Source: CmP2 sp052084925
GTDB taxonomy: Bacteria > Actinomycetota > Actinomycetes > Actinomycetales > Micrococcaceae
Length of the DNA stretch: 64,000 nt
NCBI GenBank assembly: GCA_052084925.1
Contig: JBQDEV010000002.1
Location: 267,546 to 331,545 of the forward strand
Direction: 5' to 3'
Part shown: positions 41,060 through 49,412 of the stretch, in pieces
Layout: every line of letters begins with the position of its first letter
Position numbering within the stretch: position 1 is the first letter of the stretch
The notes under the pieces: model-generated
What the model saw: the letters and a program-made list of their open reading frames with translations, nothing else
Databases searched by the model: none
Told to the model about the DNA's origin: nothing
Position numbers and translations under genes: made by a program

Positions 41060-41617
41060 GTGACTGAAGAGAATCTGGTCGAAGCCGAGCAGCAGATGGA
41101 ACGCACCCTGGAAGCCACGCGCGAAGACTTCGCAGGTGTCCGGACCGGCCGAGCCAACCCCGGACTGTTCTCCAAGGTCATGGTGGACTACTACGGCACC
41201 TACACCCCGTTGCAGCAGCTGGCCTCGTTCACCACCCAGGATGCCCGCACCCTGATGATCGCTCCCTACGACGTCTCGGCCCTGCGCAACATCGAGAAGG
41301 CACTCTCCGACTCCGAGGTGGGCGCCAACCCCTCCAACGACGGCAAGGTCATCCGCATCGTGATGCCGGAACTGACCGAGGAGCGTCGCAAGGAGTACGT
41401 GAAGCTGGTCAAGACCAAGGCCGAGGATCACAAGGTATCCGTGCGCAACACCCGCCGGAAGACCAAGGAAGCCCTCGACAAGCTCGTCAAGGACGGGGAG
41501 ATCGGCGAGGACGACGGCGCCCGTGCCGAGAAAGAACTCGACGCACTGACCCGCCGCTTCACCGAATCCATCGAAGAGATGGCGAAGAACAAGGAACAGG
41601 AACTGATGGAGGTCTGA
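41060..41617 (+). CDS. frr: Ribosome recycling factor
   Basis: A 185-residue RRF with the expected length. Its helices carry EATREDFAGVRTGRANPGLF, the interdomain VMVDYYGTYTPLQQLASF, and TEERRKEYVKLVKTKAEDHKVSVRNTRRK. It splits post-termination ribosomes together with EF-G. The start is GTG 41060 with AAGGAGA just upstream. Downstream cdsA follows 41 bases later. Confidence 0.98.
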   Translation: MTEENLVEAEQQMERTLEATREDFAGVRTGRANPGLFSKVMVDYYGTYTPLQQLASFTTQDARTLMIAPYDVSALRNIEKALSDSEVGANPSNDGKVIRIVMPELTEERRKEYVKLVKTKAEDHKVSVRNTRRKTKEALDKLVKDGEIGEDDGARAEKELDALTRRFTESIEEMAKNKEQELMEV

Positions 41618-41658
41618 TCCGTTCGTCCGCGAACAGATCCCTGACCTGACCGATCGAT

Positions 41659-42882
41659 ATGTCAGACCCAGCAGACACCGCGACGTCGTCTCCTCGTGAG
41701 GAGACGACGTCGTCGTCACACCCCGAGACGGCATCCGGTCCGGTGATCACCGCGCTGGACGGCTTCCCCGACCCGGTGCACGATCCGGACACGGGGATGA
41801 TCATTCCGCAGTCCCGCAAGGAACGTAAAGCACTCGAGGCCGCACAGGCCGCCGCCCAGGCGAACGCGACCGCCAAGGACCGGACCGCCGCTCCCGCAGC
41901 GGTGCCGGCAGCCGTGGCCGCGGTGCCCCTGCTCAGCCGCGTGCCTGGCACCGGTGAGGGAGTCGCCATCGATCCGCGCGGTGGTCACGAAGCCATCGGG
42001 ATCGATCTCTCCGAAGACGGTGCCCAGGCAGCCCTGGAATCGCCCTTGGAACTGCCGGCCGCGGAAGAGCCCAAGAAATCGCGAGCCGGACGCAATCTGC
42101 CAGCCGCCATCACCACCGGTGTCATCCTGCTGGCCACCGCGATCATCGGGCTGCTCTATGTCCACCTCGTGCTCGTGGTGCTGATCGTGGTGTTGCTGTT
42201 CATGGGGACCTGGGAGATTGCCCGGGCGCTGCGGCCACGAGGGATCGACGTGCCGGTGGCACCCCTGTGGGTCGCCTCGGCCGCAATGCCGCTCACCGCC
42301 TACTTCGGCGGCATCGACGCCATGATGTTCGCCCTGTTCGGCACCATGCTGCTGGCCCTGTACTGGTCGGTCGTCGAGAGTTCGACGACCCCGGTCGGCA
42401 CCGTGCTCTCCGCCATGCTGATCCTACTGTGGGTGCCCTTCCTGCTGTCCTTCGGAGTGGTGCTCCTGCACGAGCCCCAGGGCAGCCTGATGGTGGCGTC
42501 GCTGCTGCTGATCGTCGTCGCCAATGACACTGGTGGCTACATTGTTGGCGTGCTGTTCGGCAAACACCCCATGGCCCCGAAGGTCAGCCCGAAGAAGTCC
42601 TGGGAGGGACTTGCCGGCTCCCTAGTGGCGGCGATGGCTGTCGGCGCCGGCTGCTTCCATTGGGCCCTGCAGGAGCCCTGGTGGATCGGCGCTGCCCTCG
42701 GTTTCGCTATCGTCTTCGCCGCCACGGCTGGCGATTTCTCAGAGTCCATGGTCAAGCGCGAGCTCGACATCAAGGACATGGGGAACTCGCTGCCGGGTCA
42801 CGGCGGGGCCATGGATCGACTCGATTCGTTGGTCTTCGCCGCCCCCGTCGCCTATACCGTTTTCGTGGTGCTGATGCCATGA
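41659..42882 (+). CDS. cdsA: Phosphatidate cytidylyltransferase (CDP-diacylglycerol synthase)
   Basis: A 407-residue membrane enzyme that makes CDP-diacylglycerol from phosphatidate and CTP, the precursor of all phospholipids here. The C-terminal signature is present: SMVKRELDIKDMGNSLPGHGGAMDRLD. An acidic, low-complexity N-terminal extension of about 140 residues precedes the first of eight helices. A perfect 15-base inverted repeat lies in codons 8-18. ATG 41659 is my start; the preceding ribosome site is weak (no clear GGAGG). Confidence 0.95.
   Translation: MSDPADTATSSPREETTSSSHPETASGPVITALDGFPDPVHDPDTGMIIPQSRKERKALEAAQAAAQANATAKDRTAAPAAVPAAVAAVPLLSRVPGTGEGVAIDPRGGHEAIGIDLSEDGAQAALESPLELPAAEEPKKSRAGRNLPAAITTGVILLATAIIGLLYVHLVLVVLIVVLLFMGTWEIARALRPRGIDVPVAPLWVASAAMPLTAYFGGIDAMMFALFGTMLLALYWSVVESSTTPVGTVLSAMLILLWVPFLLSFGVVLLHEPQGSLMVASLLLIVVANDTGGYIVGVLFGKHPMAPKVSPKKSWEGLAGSLVAAMAVGAGCFHWALQEPWWIGAALGFAIVFAATAGDFSESMVKRELDIKDMGNSLPGHGGAMDRLDSLVFAAPVAYTVFVVLMP
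41681..41712 (+). repeat. Perfect 15-base inverted repeat in the 5' end of cdsA
   Basis: CGACGTCGTCTCCTC (41681-41695) is the exact reverse complement of GAGGAGACGACGTCG (41698-41712), with only GT between. In RNA it would form a very stable hairpin starting 22 bases after the start codon. There is no T-run afterwards, so it is not a classical terminator. It could slow translation initiation or be a chance product of a Ser/Thr/Glu-rich coding stretch. Confidence 0.8.
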
Positions 42883-42937
42883 CCGCACGCACCACCCGCC
42901 TCGCACCATCGACCGGCATCAAGGGAGCTCATCGACC

Positions 42938-43555
42938 ATGACCGCGAAAGCCCGGACCTCCACCCGACGCGGCACCAAACGCGCGCCGTTGTCATCGGAC
43001 CCCAACGAGGCGAACCCGTTCTCGACCACGTCGCGAAAGAACTACGGGTACGACCCCAAACAGGTCGATGAGTTCATCCGCCGGGCCCGCCATGCCTACC
43101 ACGGTGACGGCGCGATGACCGCGGCCGAAGTGCGCTCCACGGCCTTCGATGCCGTCAAGGGCGGGTACGCCGCCCACCAAGTTGACCAAGTGCTAGATCG
43201 GCTGGAGGACGCTTTTCTGCGCACCGAGCGCGATGAGCTCATCCAGAAAAAGGGGATGGAAGCCTGGAATACCTCCCTGGATGAACTGATCCGCCGGCTG
43301 ATGACCCGACTGGACCGCCCCGAGGGGGAGCGCTTCCGGCGCCCCAGCCGCGAGGAGTCCATGAGTTATCACGTCCAGGACGTGGATACCCTCTGCCGCA
43401 AACTGCGCGGACACCTCACCGACGAATCATCCGTGTCAGTGACCGATCTGCGCGTGGTCTCCTTCCGATCGGTGCAGGGGAGCCAGGGCTATGAAGAGGG
43501 CCAGGTCGACGCGTTCATCGAAGACGCGGTCGAGCTGCTGACCGTACTCGACTGA
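42938..43555 (+). CDS. DivIVA-domain protein
   Basis: A 205-residue protein with two DivIVA-like repeats: YGYDPKQVDEFIRRARHAY (near residue 36) and MSYHVQDVDTLCRKLRGHL, each followed by a segment ending in EVRSTAFDAVKGGYAAHQVDQVLDRL or VVSFRSVQGSQGYEEGQVDAFI. It may bind curved membrane or other coiled-coil proteins. It is smaller than Wag31. It sits between cdsA and rip1. The hairpin at 43565-43587 lies after it. Confidence 0.85.
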   Translation: MTAKARTSTRRGTKRAPLSSDPNEANPFSTTSRKNYGYDPKQVDEFIRRARHAYHGDGAMTAAEVRSTAFDAVKGGYAAHQVDQVLDRLEDAFLRTERDELIQKKGMEAWNTSLDELIRRLMTRLDRPEGERFRRPSREESMSYHVQDVDTLCRKLRGHLTDESSVSVTDLRVVSFRSVQGSQGYEEGQVDAFIEDAVELLTVLD

Positions 43556-43564
43556 GCGGGGGAG

Positions 43565-43587
43565 CGCGACCGGTCGCCCCGGTCGCG
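43565..43587. terminator. Hairpin between DivIVA and GNAT genes
   Basis: CGCGACCGG (43565-43573) and CCGGTCGCG (43579-43587) are exact inverted arms of 9 bases around TCGCC. It separates two convergent genes. No T-run. Confidence 0.6.
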
Positions 43588-43598
43588 GTGCACCTCGA

Positions 43599-44066
43599 CT
43601 ACGCCTTCAGCTCCAGCACGAGTTCGGTGACGACCTCAGCGCGGGCGTTGGAGAAGGCCTTGACCTCATCGACCACGGAGAACCCTCGGCGGGTGAGGAC
43701 CTTCTGCGAACCGATGTTGTCGGCGGGCACATGCGCGCGCACCGGACGTGAGGCGAATCCTTCAAGGAATTCGTCCACGGCCGCCGTGGTGATGCCCTGA
43801 CCCCAGAACTGCCGGGCGGTCCAGAACGAGAGCTCCGGAACCTCGTGAAGACCAGCACACACCAGGGCACCGGCGACCTGGCCGTCATGCTCGATGGTGT
43901 ACACGACCGAATTCTCGTCACGCAGCAACGCGGACCAGTGAAAATCGAAGACGCCGCGGTCTCGAGGGTTGCGCGGCGCAAAGGCGGCCATCACATTCGC
44001 CTGCTCATCCTGCTGCTGCAGGAAGAACTCGTCGACATCCGCAGAGCGGACCTCACGCAGGATCAT
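43599..44066 (-). CDS. GNAT-family N-acetyltransferase
   Basis: A 155-residue protein of the RimJ/RimL-like group. The acetyl-CoA loop is seen as FWGQGITTAAVDEFLEG (near residue 87), with beta-strand AHVPADNIGSQKVLTRRGFSVV following. The substrate is unknown. ATG 44066 is divergent from rip1, with about 100 bases between the starts. Not part of the plus-strand core operon. Confidence 0.88.
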   Translation of the reverse strand: MILREVRSADVDEFFLQQQDEQANVMAAFAPRNPRDRGVFDFHWSALLRDENSVVYTIEHDGQVAGALVCAGLHEVPELSFWTARQFWGQGITTAAVDEFLEGFASRPVRAHVPADNIGSQKVLTRRGFSVVDEVKAFSNARAEVVTELVLELKA

Positions 44067-44154
44067 GGTTCTCGTGACCTCCTCGTCACCGTCGGTCGAT
44101 GTCCTCCTACTCTACGTGGTTCCCGCCGATTCAGCCGACACACAGCGCGGACCT

Positions 44155-44160
44155 GCATAA
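44155..44160 (+). promoter_or_regulatory. -10 box of rip1, leaderless-type start
   Basis: CATAAT ends 7 bases before GTG 44168 and no ribosome site occupies the gap TGGTGCG. The promoter would start transcription at the start codon. Confidence 0.45.
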
Positions 44161-44167
44161 TGGTGCG

Positions 44168-45526
44168 GTGACTTTCTCCGTGGTGGCCTTCGTGATCGGT
44201 GTTCTTGTCGTCGCTGTGGGCATCATCATCTCCATCGCGCTACACGAGATCGGGCACCTGGTGCCCGCGAAACTCTTCGGTGTGCGTGTCACCCAGTACA
44301 TGGTGGGCTTCGGCAAGACCCTGTTCTCCGTCAAACGCGGCGACACCGAATATGGGATCAAAGCCATTCCGCTCGGCGGCTATGTGGCGATGATCGGGAT
44401 GTATCCGCCGGCGCATCCGGAACAGGGCGAGCAACCGCGCAACGCCTCCACCGGGCTGCTTCAGCAGATGTCGCAGGACGCCCGTGAGGTCGCCGCCGCG
44501 GAGCTCCGAGATGGAGATGAACAGCGGATGTTCATCTCCCTGCCCGTGTGGAAGCGCATCATCATCATGCTGGGCGGGCCCTTCATGAACCTGGTGATCG
44601 CCACGGTGCTCACCGCGATCCTGGTGACCAGCGTCGGCGTCGCCACCCCCACCACCACCGTGTCCGAGGTGTTCCGCTGTGCCATGAGCGCTCAGGAACA
44701 GGCCGAGCGGGCCGAGGCCGGTGCCGAGGAGTGCACGGAGGGCGACCCGGCCTCACCGGCCTATGCGGCGGGGCTGGAGCCCGGTGACGAGATCGTCGCC
44801 TTCAACGGGGAACCCGCGGAGAGCTGGGAGACGCTGACCGCCGGCATCCAGCAGCGCGCCGATCAGTCCACCTCGATCACCTACCTGCGCGACGGCGTGG
44901 AGCACACCGCCTCGATCACGCCTCAGCTCACTGCGCGCCCCGAACTGGACTCCCTGGGGCGCGTCCAGTACGACGAGAACGACCAGGTGATCACCCACGA
45001 CGTCGGCTTCATCGGCATGGGCTCCCAGGTGGAAAACCAGACCCAACCGGTCACCCAGACCTTCCCGCTGCTCGGCCAGCAGCTCGAGGCCACCGGCCGG
45101 GTCGTCGTTGCCCTGCCCGTGCGGCTCTGGGACACCGTCGTCGTCATCGCCACCGACGGCGAGCGCGACCCCAACGGCCCCATGTCCGTGGTGGGCGTGG
45201 GGCGGATCGCCGGGGAAACCGCTGCCCTCGACACCGTGCCGGTCGCCGATCGGGCTGCGATGCTGCTGTCGCTGATCGCATCGGTGAACGTGGCACTGAT
45301 GGTGTTTAACCTCATCCCGCTGCTGCCCCTGGACGGCGGACACGTCGCCGGGGCGCTCTGGGAGAAGATCCGGCGCACCTGGGCGTCGCTACGGGGGAAA
45401 AGAGACCCTGGGCCCTTCGACATCGCCCGGCTGCTGCCCCTGACCTATGTGGTGGCCGCGGCGCTGATCGTGATGGGCGGGATCCTCATCGTCGCCGACA
45501 TCGTCAAACCTGTGCAGCTCTTCTAG
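44168..45526 (+). CDS. Site-2 intramembrane metalloprotease, Rip1/RseP type
   Basis: A 452-residue M50 protease. HExxH occurs as HEIGH in the first helix (near residue 27), and the third zinc ligand LDGG in NLIPLLPLDGGHVAG (near residue 400). Between them is a PDZ domain with PAYAAGLEPGDEIVAFNGEPAESW. It cuts membrane-anchored regulators such as anti-sigma factors in the membrane. In relatives this gene is flanked by dxr and ispG; here its neighbours are a GNAT gene and a lipoprotein gene. The start GTG 44168 is leaderless; the longer ORF from 44099 has no ribosome site. Confidence 0.95.
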   Translation: MTFSVVAFVIGVLVVAVGIIISIALHEIGHLVPAKLFGVRVTQYMVGFGKTLFSVKRGDTEYGIKAIPLGGYVAMIGMYPPAHPEQGEQPRNASTGLLQQMSQDAREVAAAELRDGDEQRMFISLPVWKRIIIMLGGPFMNLVIATVLTAILVTSVGVATPTTTVSEVFRCAMSAQEQAERAEAGAEECTEGDPASPAYAAGLEPGDEIVAFNGEPAESWETLTAGIQQRADQSTSITYLRDGVEHTASITPQLTARPELDSLGRVQYDENDQVITHDVGFIGMGSQVENQTQPVTQTFPLLGQQLEATGRVVVALPVRLWDTVVVIATDGERDPNGPMSVVGVGRIAGETAALDTVPVADRAAMLLSLIASVNVALMVFNLIPLLPLDGGHVAGALWEKIRRTWASLRGKRDPGPFDIARLLPLTYVVAAALIVMGGILIVADIVKPVQLF

Positions 45527-45534
45527 CTCCTCGT

Positions 45535-45540
45535 TAGAGT
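45535..45540 (+). promoter_or_regulatory. -10 box before lipoprotein gene, leaderless-type start
   Basis: TAGAGT ends 7 bases before ATG 45548, spaced as for dnaG. The -35 is not evident. Confidence 0.4.
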
Positions 45541-45547
45541 GACCCTT

Positions 45548-46549
45548 ATGACCGATCCCTTCGACTTCCCCGCTCGTCATCCTTCCCGACCGACCCGACG
45601 CGCCGTGCTGACCGGCCTGTCCGGGGTGGGCGCGACCTGGGTGCTCTCGGCGTGCGGAACGGGCGGATCGACCGGTGCAGGCGGTGAAACCTCAGCCCCC
45701 ACCGCCTCTGCCTCGGCCAGCGCCTCTGCTTCGCCGTCGCCGACCCCCACCCCCATGGCCGAGCTGCCGGGCGGGGGCACCCGCCTCTTCCCGGGGCGGC
45801 GCTTCGTCGCTCTCTACGGCTCTCCCGGAGTCCCCTCCCTGGGGTTGCTGGGCGAACAGGACCTGGAAGAATCAATCACCCGCGCGAAGGAACTGGCGGC
45901 GTCCTATGAGGGGGAGAGCCGCGAACCGGTGTTGCCGGCCTTCGAGATCATCTCCACGGTCGCCACCTCCGCCGAGGGACCCACCGGCGAATACACCGCC
46001 ACCGTGGACATGGACGTGCTGCGCGAATGGGTGGACGCCGCGGCCGAGAACGACATCTACGTCATTCTGGATCTGCAGCCGGGACTGGCCGACTTCCCGA
46101 GCCAAGCGCAGCTGTTCGAGGATCTGCTGCTGGAACCGCACGTCGGTCTCGCGCTCGACCCGGAATGGCGACTGCAGCCGGGCCAACGGCACATGGCGCA
46201 GATCGGGCAGGTGCAGGCCGACGAGATCAATGAGACCACCCAGTGGCTGGCCGACCTGGTCGCCGAGAACAACCTGCCGGAAAAGCTCGTCATTCTCCAC
46301 CAGTTCCAGCTGCGGATGATCGTGGATCGAGAGGACGTGGTCGAGCGCCCCGGGCTGGCCTTGCTCGTGCACGCCGACGGCCACGGCACCCCCGGGCAGA
46401 AGATGGACACCTATCGCACGCTGACCCGCGAGCTGGCACCGCACGTGCGGATCGGGTGGAAGAATTTTATCGACGAGGACAACCCGACCTTTACGCCGGC
46501 CGAAACCATGGACGTCGTCCCCAAACCATGGTTCGTGTCGTATCAGTGA
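45548..46549 (+). CDS. Predicted Tat/lipoprotein-type secreted protein of unknown function
   Basis: A 333-residue protein. The N-terminus carries RPTRRAVLTGLSGVGATWVLSAC, a twin-Arg plus lipobox with Cys near residue 39. A Ser/Ala/Pro/Thr linker (residues 55-75) precedes a soluble domain with PGRRFVALYGSPG, DIYVILDLQPG, VGLALDPEWRLQPG and LVILHQFQLRMI. The repeated beta-alpha pattern resembles TIM-barrel glycosidase-like lipoproteins of actinobacteria; a catalytic Glu is not certain. It is transcribed between rip1 and the DUF4081 GNAT gene. Confidence 0.75.
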   Translation: MTDPFDFPARHPSRPTRRAVLTGLSGVGATWVLSACGTGGSTGAGGETSAPTASASASASASPSPTPTPMAELPGGGTRLFPGRRFVALYGSPGVPSLGLLGEQDLEESITRAKELAASYEGESREPVLPAFEIISTVATSAEGPTGEYTATVDMDVLREWVDAAAENDIYVILDLQPGLADFPSQAQLFEDLLLEPHVGLALDPEWRLQPGQRHMAQIGQVQADEINETTQWLADLVAENNLPEKLVILHQFQLRMIVDREDVVERPGLALLVHADGHGTPGQKMDTYRTLTRELAPHVRIGWKNFIDEDNPTFTPAETMDVVPKPWFVSYQ

Positions 46550-46577
46550 CCGGGGTAGGGGATCGAGGATGGTGCCG

Positions 46578-47507
46578 ATGAGCGTGACACCGCGCGGAGT
46601 GCACTGGACCGCGGAAGCCGATGCGGCGATTCGGCTGCGGACTCAAGATACGGTACGTCTGCTGACCGATGCCGACACGGAGGCGCTCGGCCGCCTATGT
46701 GCTACGGACCCGGTGGCGCACTGCTACGTGCGCGCCATCCTCGAATCCGGACGCCGGGCAGGGCCGCTGCGTGCGCTGCACCGTGGTGTCTTCCTGGGAA
46801 TCGACGATCTCGACCGGCCGGGCGATCTGATCAGTGCCTGCTGGGTCGGCTCCAACGTTGTCCCGGTCGGTGCCGATTGGCTGGCCGGGGAGCTGCTCGG
46901 GCTGGCGGTACGTGTGCTGGGGCGCCGGCTGGGATCAATCTTCGGCCCGCGTGAGGCCGTGATGAGCATCTGGTCGTCCTTGCAGGCCGGCCCCCAGCAA
47001 GCCCGGGACATCCGCGAGCACCAACCGCTGATGATGCTGGATGGCGCACCGCGGGGCCCGATCAACCCCCGGGTGCGCACGGCTCGGCCGGAGGAGTTCT
47101 CCCGTGTTCTACCGGCCTCGGTGGCGATGTTCACCGAGGAATTGGGCTATTCGCCCCTGGACGACGGCCCGGTGATGTACCGGAGCCGGGTCGAATCCCT
47201 CATCGCCCGGGGCCACTGCCTCGTGGAGATCGACGAGACTCCGGGGGACACCGCAGGACGTGTCCGATTCAAAGCGGACATCGGGGTCTACACCCGCGAC
47301 TGCATTCAACTCCAGGGCGTCTGGCTCGCCCCGTGGGCTCGTGGTCGCGGACAAGCGGCACCGGCCGTCGCGGCAACCGCCGTCCATGCGCTGACGCTCT
47401 CCCCGCGGGTGAGCCTGTACGTCAACGATTACAACGAACCAGCCCTGCGGACCTACAGGCGTGTCGGATTCGAGACCATCGGCGACTTCGCCACCGTCCT
47501 GTTCTGA
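46578..47507 (+). CDS. DUF4081-domain GNAT protein
   Basis: About 309 residues: an N-terminal DUF4081 domain (RLLTDADTEALGRLCATDPVAHCYVRAILES near residue 30) and a C-terminal GNAT domain (FKADIGVYTRDCIQLQGVWLAP then RGRGQAAPAVAATAVH). The acetyl-CoA loop RGRGQA is present. Such proteins occur near rip1 in actinobacteria; the function is not settled. Start ATG 46578 with GAGG 9 bases upstream; ATG 46569 is not spaced for that site. Confidence 0.9.
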   Translation: MSVTPRGVHWTAEADAAIRLRTQDTVRLLTDADTEALGRLCATDPVAHCYVRAILESGRRAGPLRALHRGVFLGIDDLDRPGDLISACWVGSNVVPVGADWLAGELLGLAVRVLGRRLGSIFGPREAVMSIWSSLQAGPQQARDIREHQPLMMLDGAPRGPINPRVRTARPEEFSRVLPASVAMFTEELGYSPLDDGPVMYRSRVESLIARGHCLVEIDETPGDTAGRVRFKADIGVYTRDCIQLQGVWLAPWARGRGQAAPAVAATAVHALTLSPRVSLYVNDYNEPALRTYRRVGFETIGDFATVLF

Positions 47508-47593
47508 GAACCCCGACGGCGCTCCGGTACACTGGCATCGGTGTCGGGAGCGAGTGACGAGCCCGACCGGACACTGCGTCGAAGGAACATCCC

Positions 47594-48400
47594 ATGCGAG
47601 CACGCTTCAGCGACCTTCCGCTGCGCTCTGCTGCCCTCACTGTGGCTCTTGTGCTGTTGGCGGGATGCGCGGCCCCGGCGGAGGAACCCGAACCTGCTCC
47701 GAGCGCCGAACCGACACGCGGTGCGCCCAGTAACGCGGTCGCCACCGCTCCGGAATTCACAGCCGATTCCGTCTCCCTCCAGCTCGAAGAGACCCTGGCC
47801 GAGGAACTCGGCGAGGAGGCCAGCACCCTGGCTGGTGAATCCGCACGGGCCGTCCTGACCGATTCCGACGCCATGATCAGGGACTCTGGGGTGAGTCCTA
47901 GCGAGTGCGCCCCGACCGCCGAAACCCAGGGACTTCCCGACACCGGTATCGCCGTGGGCATCACCAGTCGCACCCTGGAAGATGGCTCCGCCGAATCCCG
48001 GTCGGTGCGCATTGTCCGCTTCGATACCGCCGCCGACCTCGACAGCCACCTCGAGGGGATCCGTGTCGAGGCCACCGACTGCGCGACCCTGACCGTGGAT
48101 CAGGGGGAGGGACTGAGCGCCGACATCAGCCGGACCGTGGAGGACCTGGACCCGGAACCGGGCCTGATCATCACCACCGACACCACCCTGACCATGGAAG
48201 ACGAAGCCTCCACGGAGGGGGCAGAGGATGCCGGGGACACCGAATCCGAGGCGGTCACGCCGTCGCTGGAGCTCGCCCCGACCACCGCGGTCTATGTGGC
48301 CGCGGGCACCGACCTCTACGTCTACACCGGAGACGCCGATACCGATACCGACGCCGCGGTGGAGCTCATCGAGCGTCTGCGCGAACGCCTGGAATCGTGA
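47594..48400 (+). CDS. Acidic lipoprotein of unknown function, first of a pair
   Basis: A 268-residue protein with a lipobox (VLLAGC, Cys near residue 26) and an acidic, Glu/Asp/Thr-rich mature part. The part from residue 85 has two Cys (ECAPT and DCATL) that could form a disulfide. Layout resembles sensor-domain lipoproteins of mycobacteria, but I can name no family. The neighbour at 48421 begins 20 bases later with a related layout, so the two form an operon. Confidence 0.7.
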   Translation: MRARFSDLPLRSAALTVALVLLAGCAAPAEEPEPAPSAEPTRGAPSNAVATAPEFTADSVSLQLEETLAEELGEEASTLAGESARAVLTDSDAMIRDSGVSPSECAPTAETQGLPDTGIAVGITSRTLEDGSAESRSVRIVRFDTAADLDSHLEGIRVEATDCATLTVDQGEGLSADISRTVEDLDPEPGLIITTDTTLTMEDEASTEGAEDAGDTESEAVTPSLELAPTTAVYVAAGTDLYVYTGDADTDTDAAVELIERLRERLES

Positions 48401-48420
48401 CACGCCGATGAAGGAGACCC

Positions 48421-49320
48421 ATGACCGCTGAAGACGCCTCGCGCACGGTACGGGTGGCCAGCACCCTGATCCTCGGCGCGCTGTTGCTGGTCGGCTGCCG
48501 CGAGGGAGCCCCCGGGACCGAGGGCACCGCGGAGCCCAGCGCGCCTCAAACCAGCGCGAGCGCCACCGAGGACGCGCCGTCGGGGGACCCCGAGGAGCTC
48601 ACCGAGCAGCACCTGTCCCAGGCGCTGCAGGAGACGATGGGTGAGGACTCCGAGATCACCACCGGCGACGACGTGGTGGCCCAACAGCTGCTGCGCCAGC
48701 AGTGGGGCGACGTGGAATCCGCCGAGCCCGCCGAATGCCTCGCCTCCCTGGTCGGCGCCGGTAGGTCCGAGGACGCCGACCCTGTTGAAGGCGCTGAAGC
48801 CACCGAGGCCACCGCTGAGTCGACCTCGGAGGAGACCACGGACGTCGACGAGCCCGCAGGCCCACTCGAGGAGGCCGGAGCCGAGTTGGCCGCGGCCGGC
48901 ACCACGGTCGATGCCTCCCAACCTGGCAGCTTCCTCATCGAGCAGCTGACCGTGATGAGCTTCGCTGCCGACGACGACGCCATCGCCTATGTTCTCGACC
49001 AACGTGATGTCGCCGTGCGCTGCTCCACCGTCGACGTCACCCTCGGCAACGGCACCCAGCTGCGTGCCGATACCGAGGTCAATGAGCTCAGCCACCACAC
49101 AGAAGAGGCGCTGGAGGTGCTCAACGCCATCGCCCCCGCGGACTCCGACGAGAACGACGACGACGGCGGTGCCCAGTTGCCGCCCATGGAGATCTCCACC
49201 GTGCTGGTGCGCGACGGAGACCTGGTCTACAGCTACCTCAGCACCGAGCAGAGCGACGTCGGGGTCGGCCTGACCTTCATCGACCAGCTCGGCGAGGCGA
49301 TCCGCGCCGAAGAGAGCTGA
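48421..49320 (+). CDS. Acidic lipoprotein of unknown function, second of a pair
   Basis: A 299-residue protein with lipobox LLVGC (Cys near residue 26), a Thr/Glu/Ser linker, then a mature domain with two Cys (ECLASL and RCSTVD) like the preceding protein; LSQALQETMGEDSE corresponds to LQLEETLAEELGEE in the first, so they look like diverged paralogues. AAGGAGA precedes ATG 48421. Role unknown. It lies upstream of proS but with 92 bases between. Confidence 0.7.
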   Translation: MTAEDASRTVRVASTLILGALLLVGCREGAPGTEGTAEPSAPQTSASATEDAPSGDPEELTEQHLSQALQETMGEDSEITTGDDVVAQQLLRQQWGDVESAEPAECLASLVGAGRSEDADPVEGAEATEATAESTSEETTDVDEPAGPLEEAGAELAAAGTTVDASQPGSFLIEQLTVMSFAADDDAIAYVLDQRDVAVRCSTVDVTLGNGTQLRADTEVNELSHHTEEALEVLNAIAPADSDENDDDGGAQLPPMEISTVLVRDGDLVYSYLSTEQSDVGVGLTFIDQLGEAIRAEES

Positions 49321-49412
49321 ACCGCACTCAGGCGGTAAGCTGGAGCAGGCCGACCGCGGCGCCCCGTCGCGCCGTCGCCGCACCCTGTCGCCCGATTCCG
49401 AACGGAGCCGAA

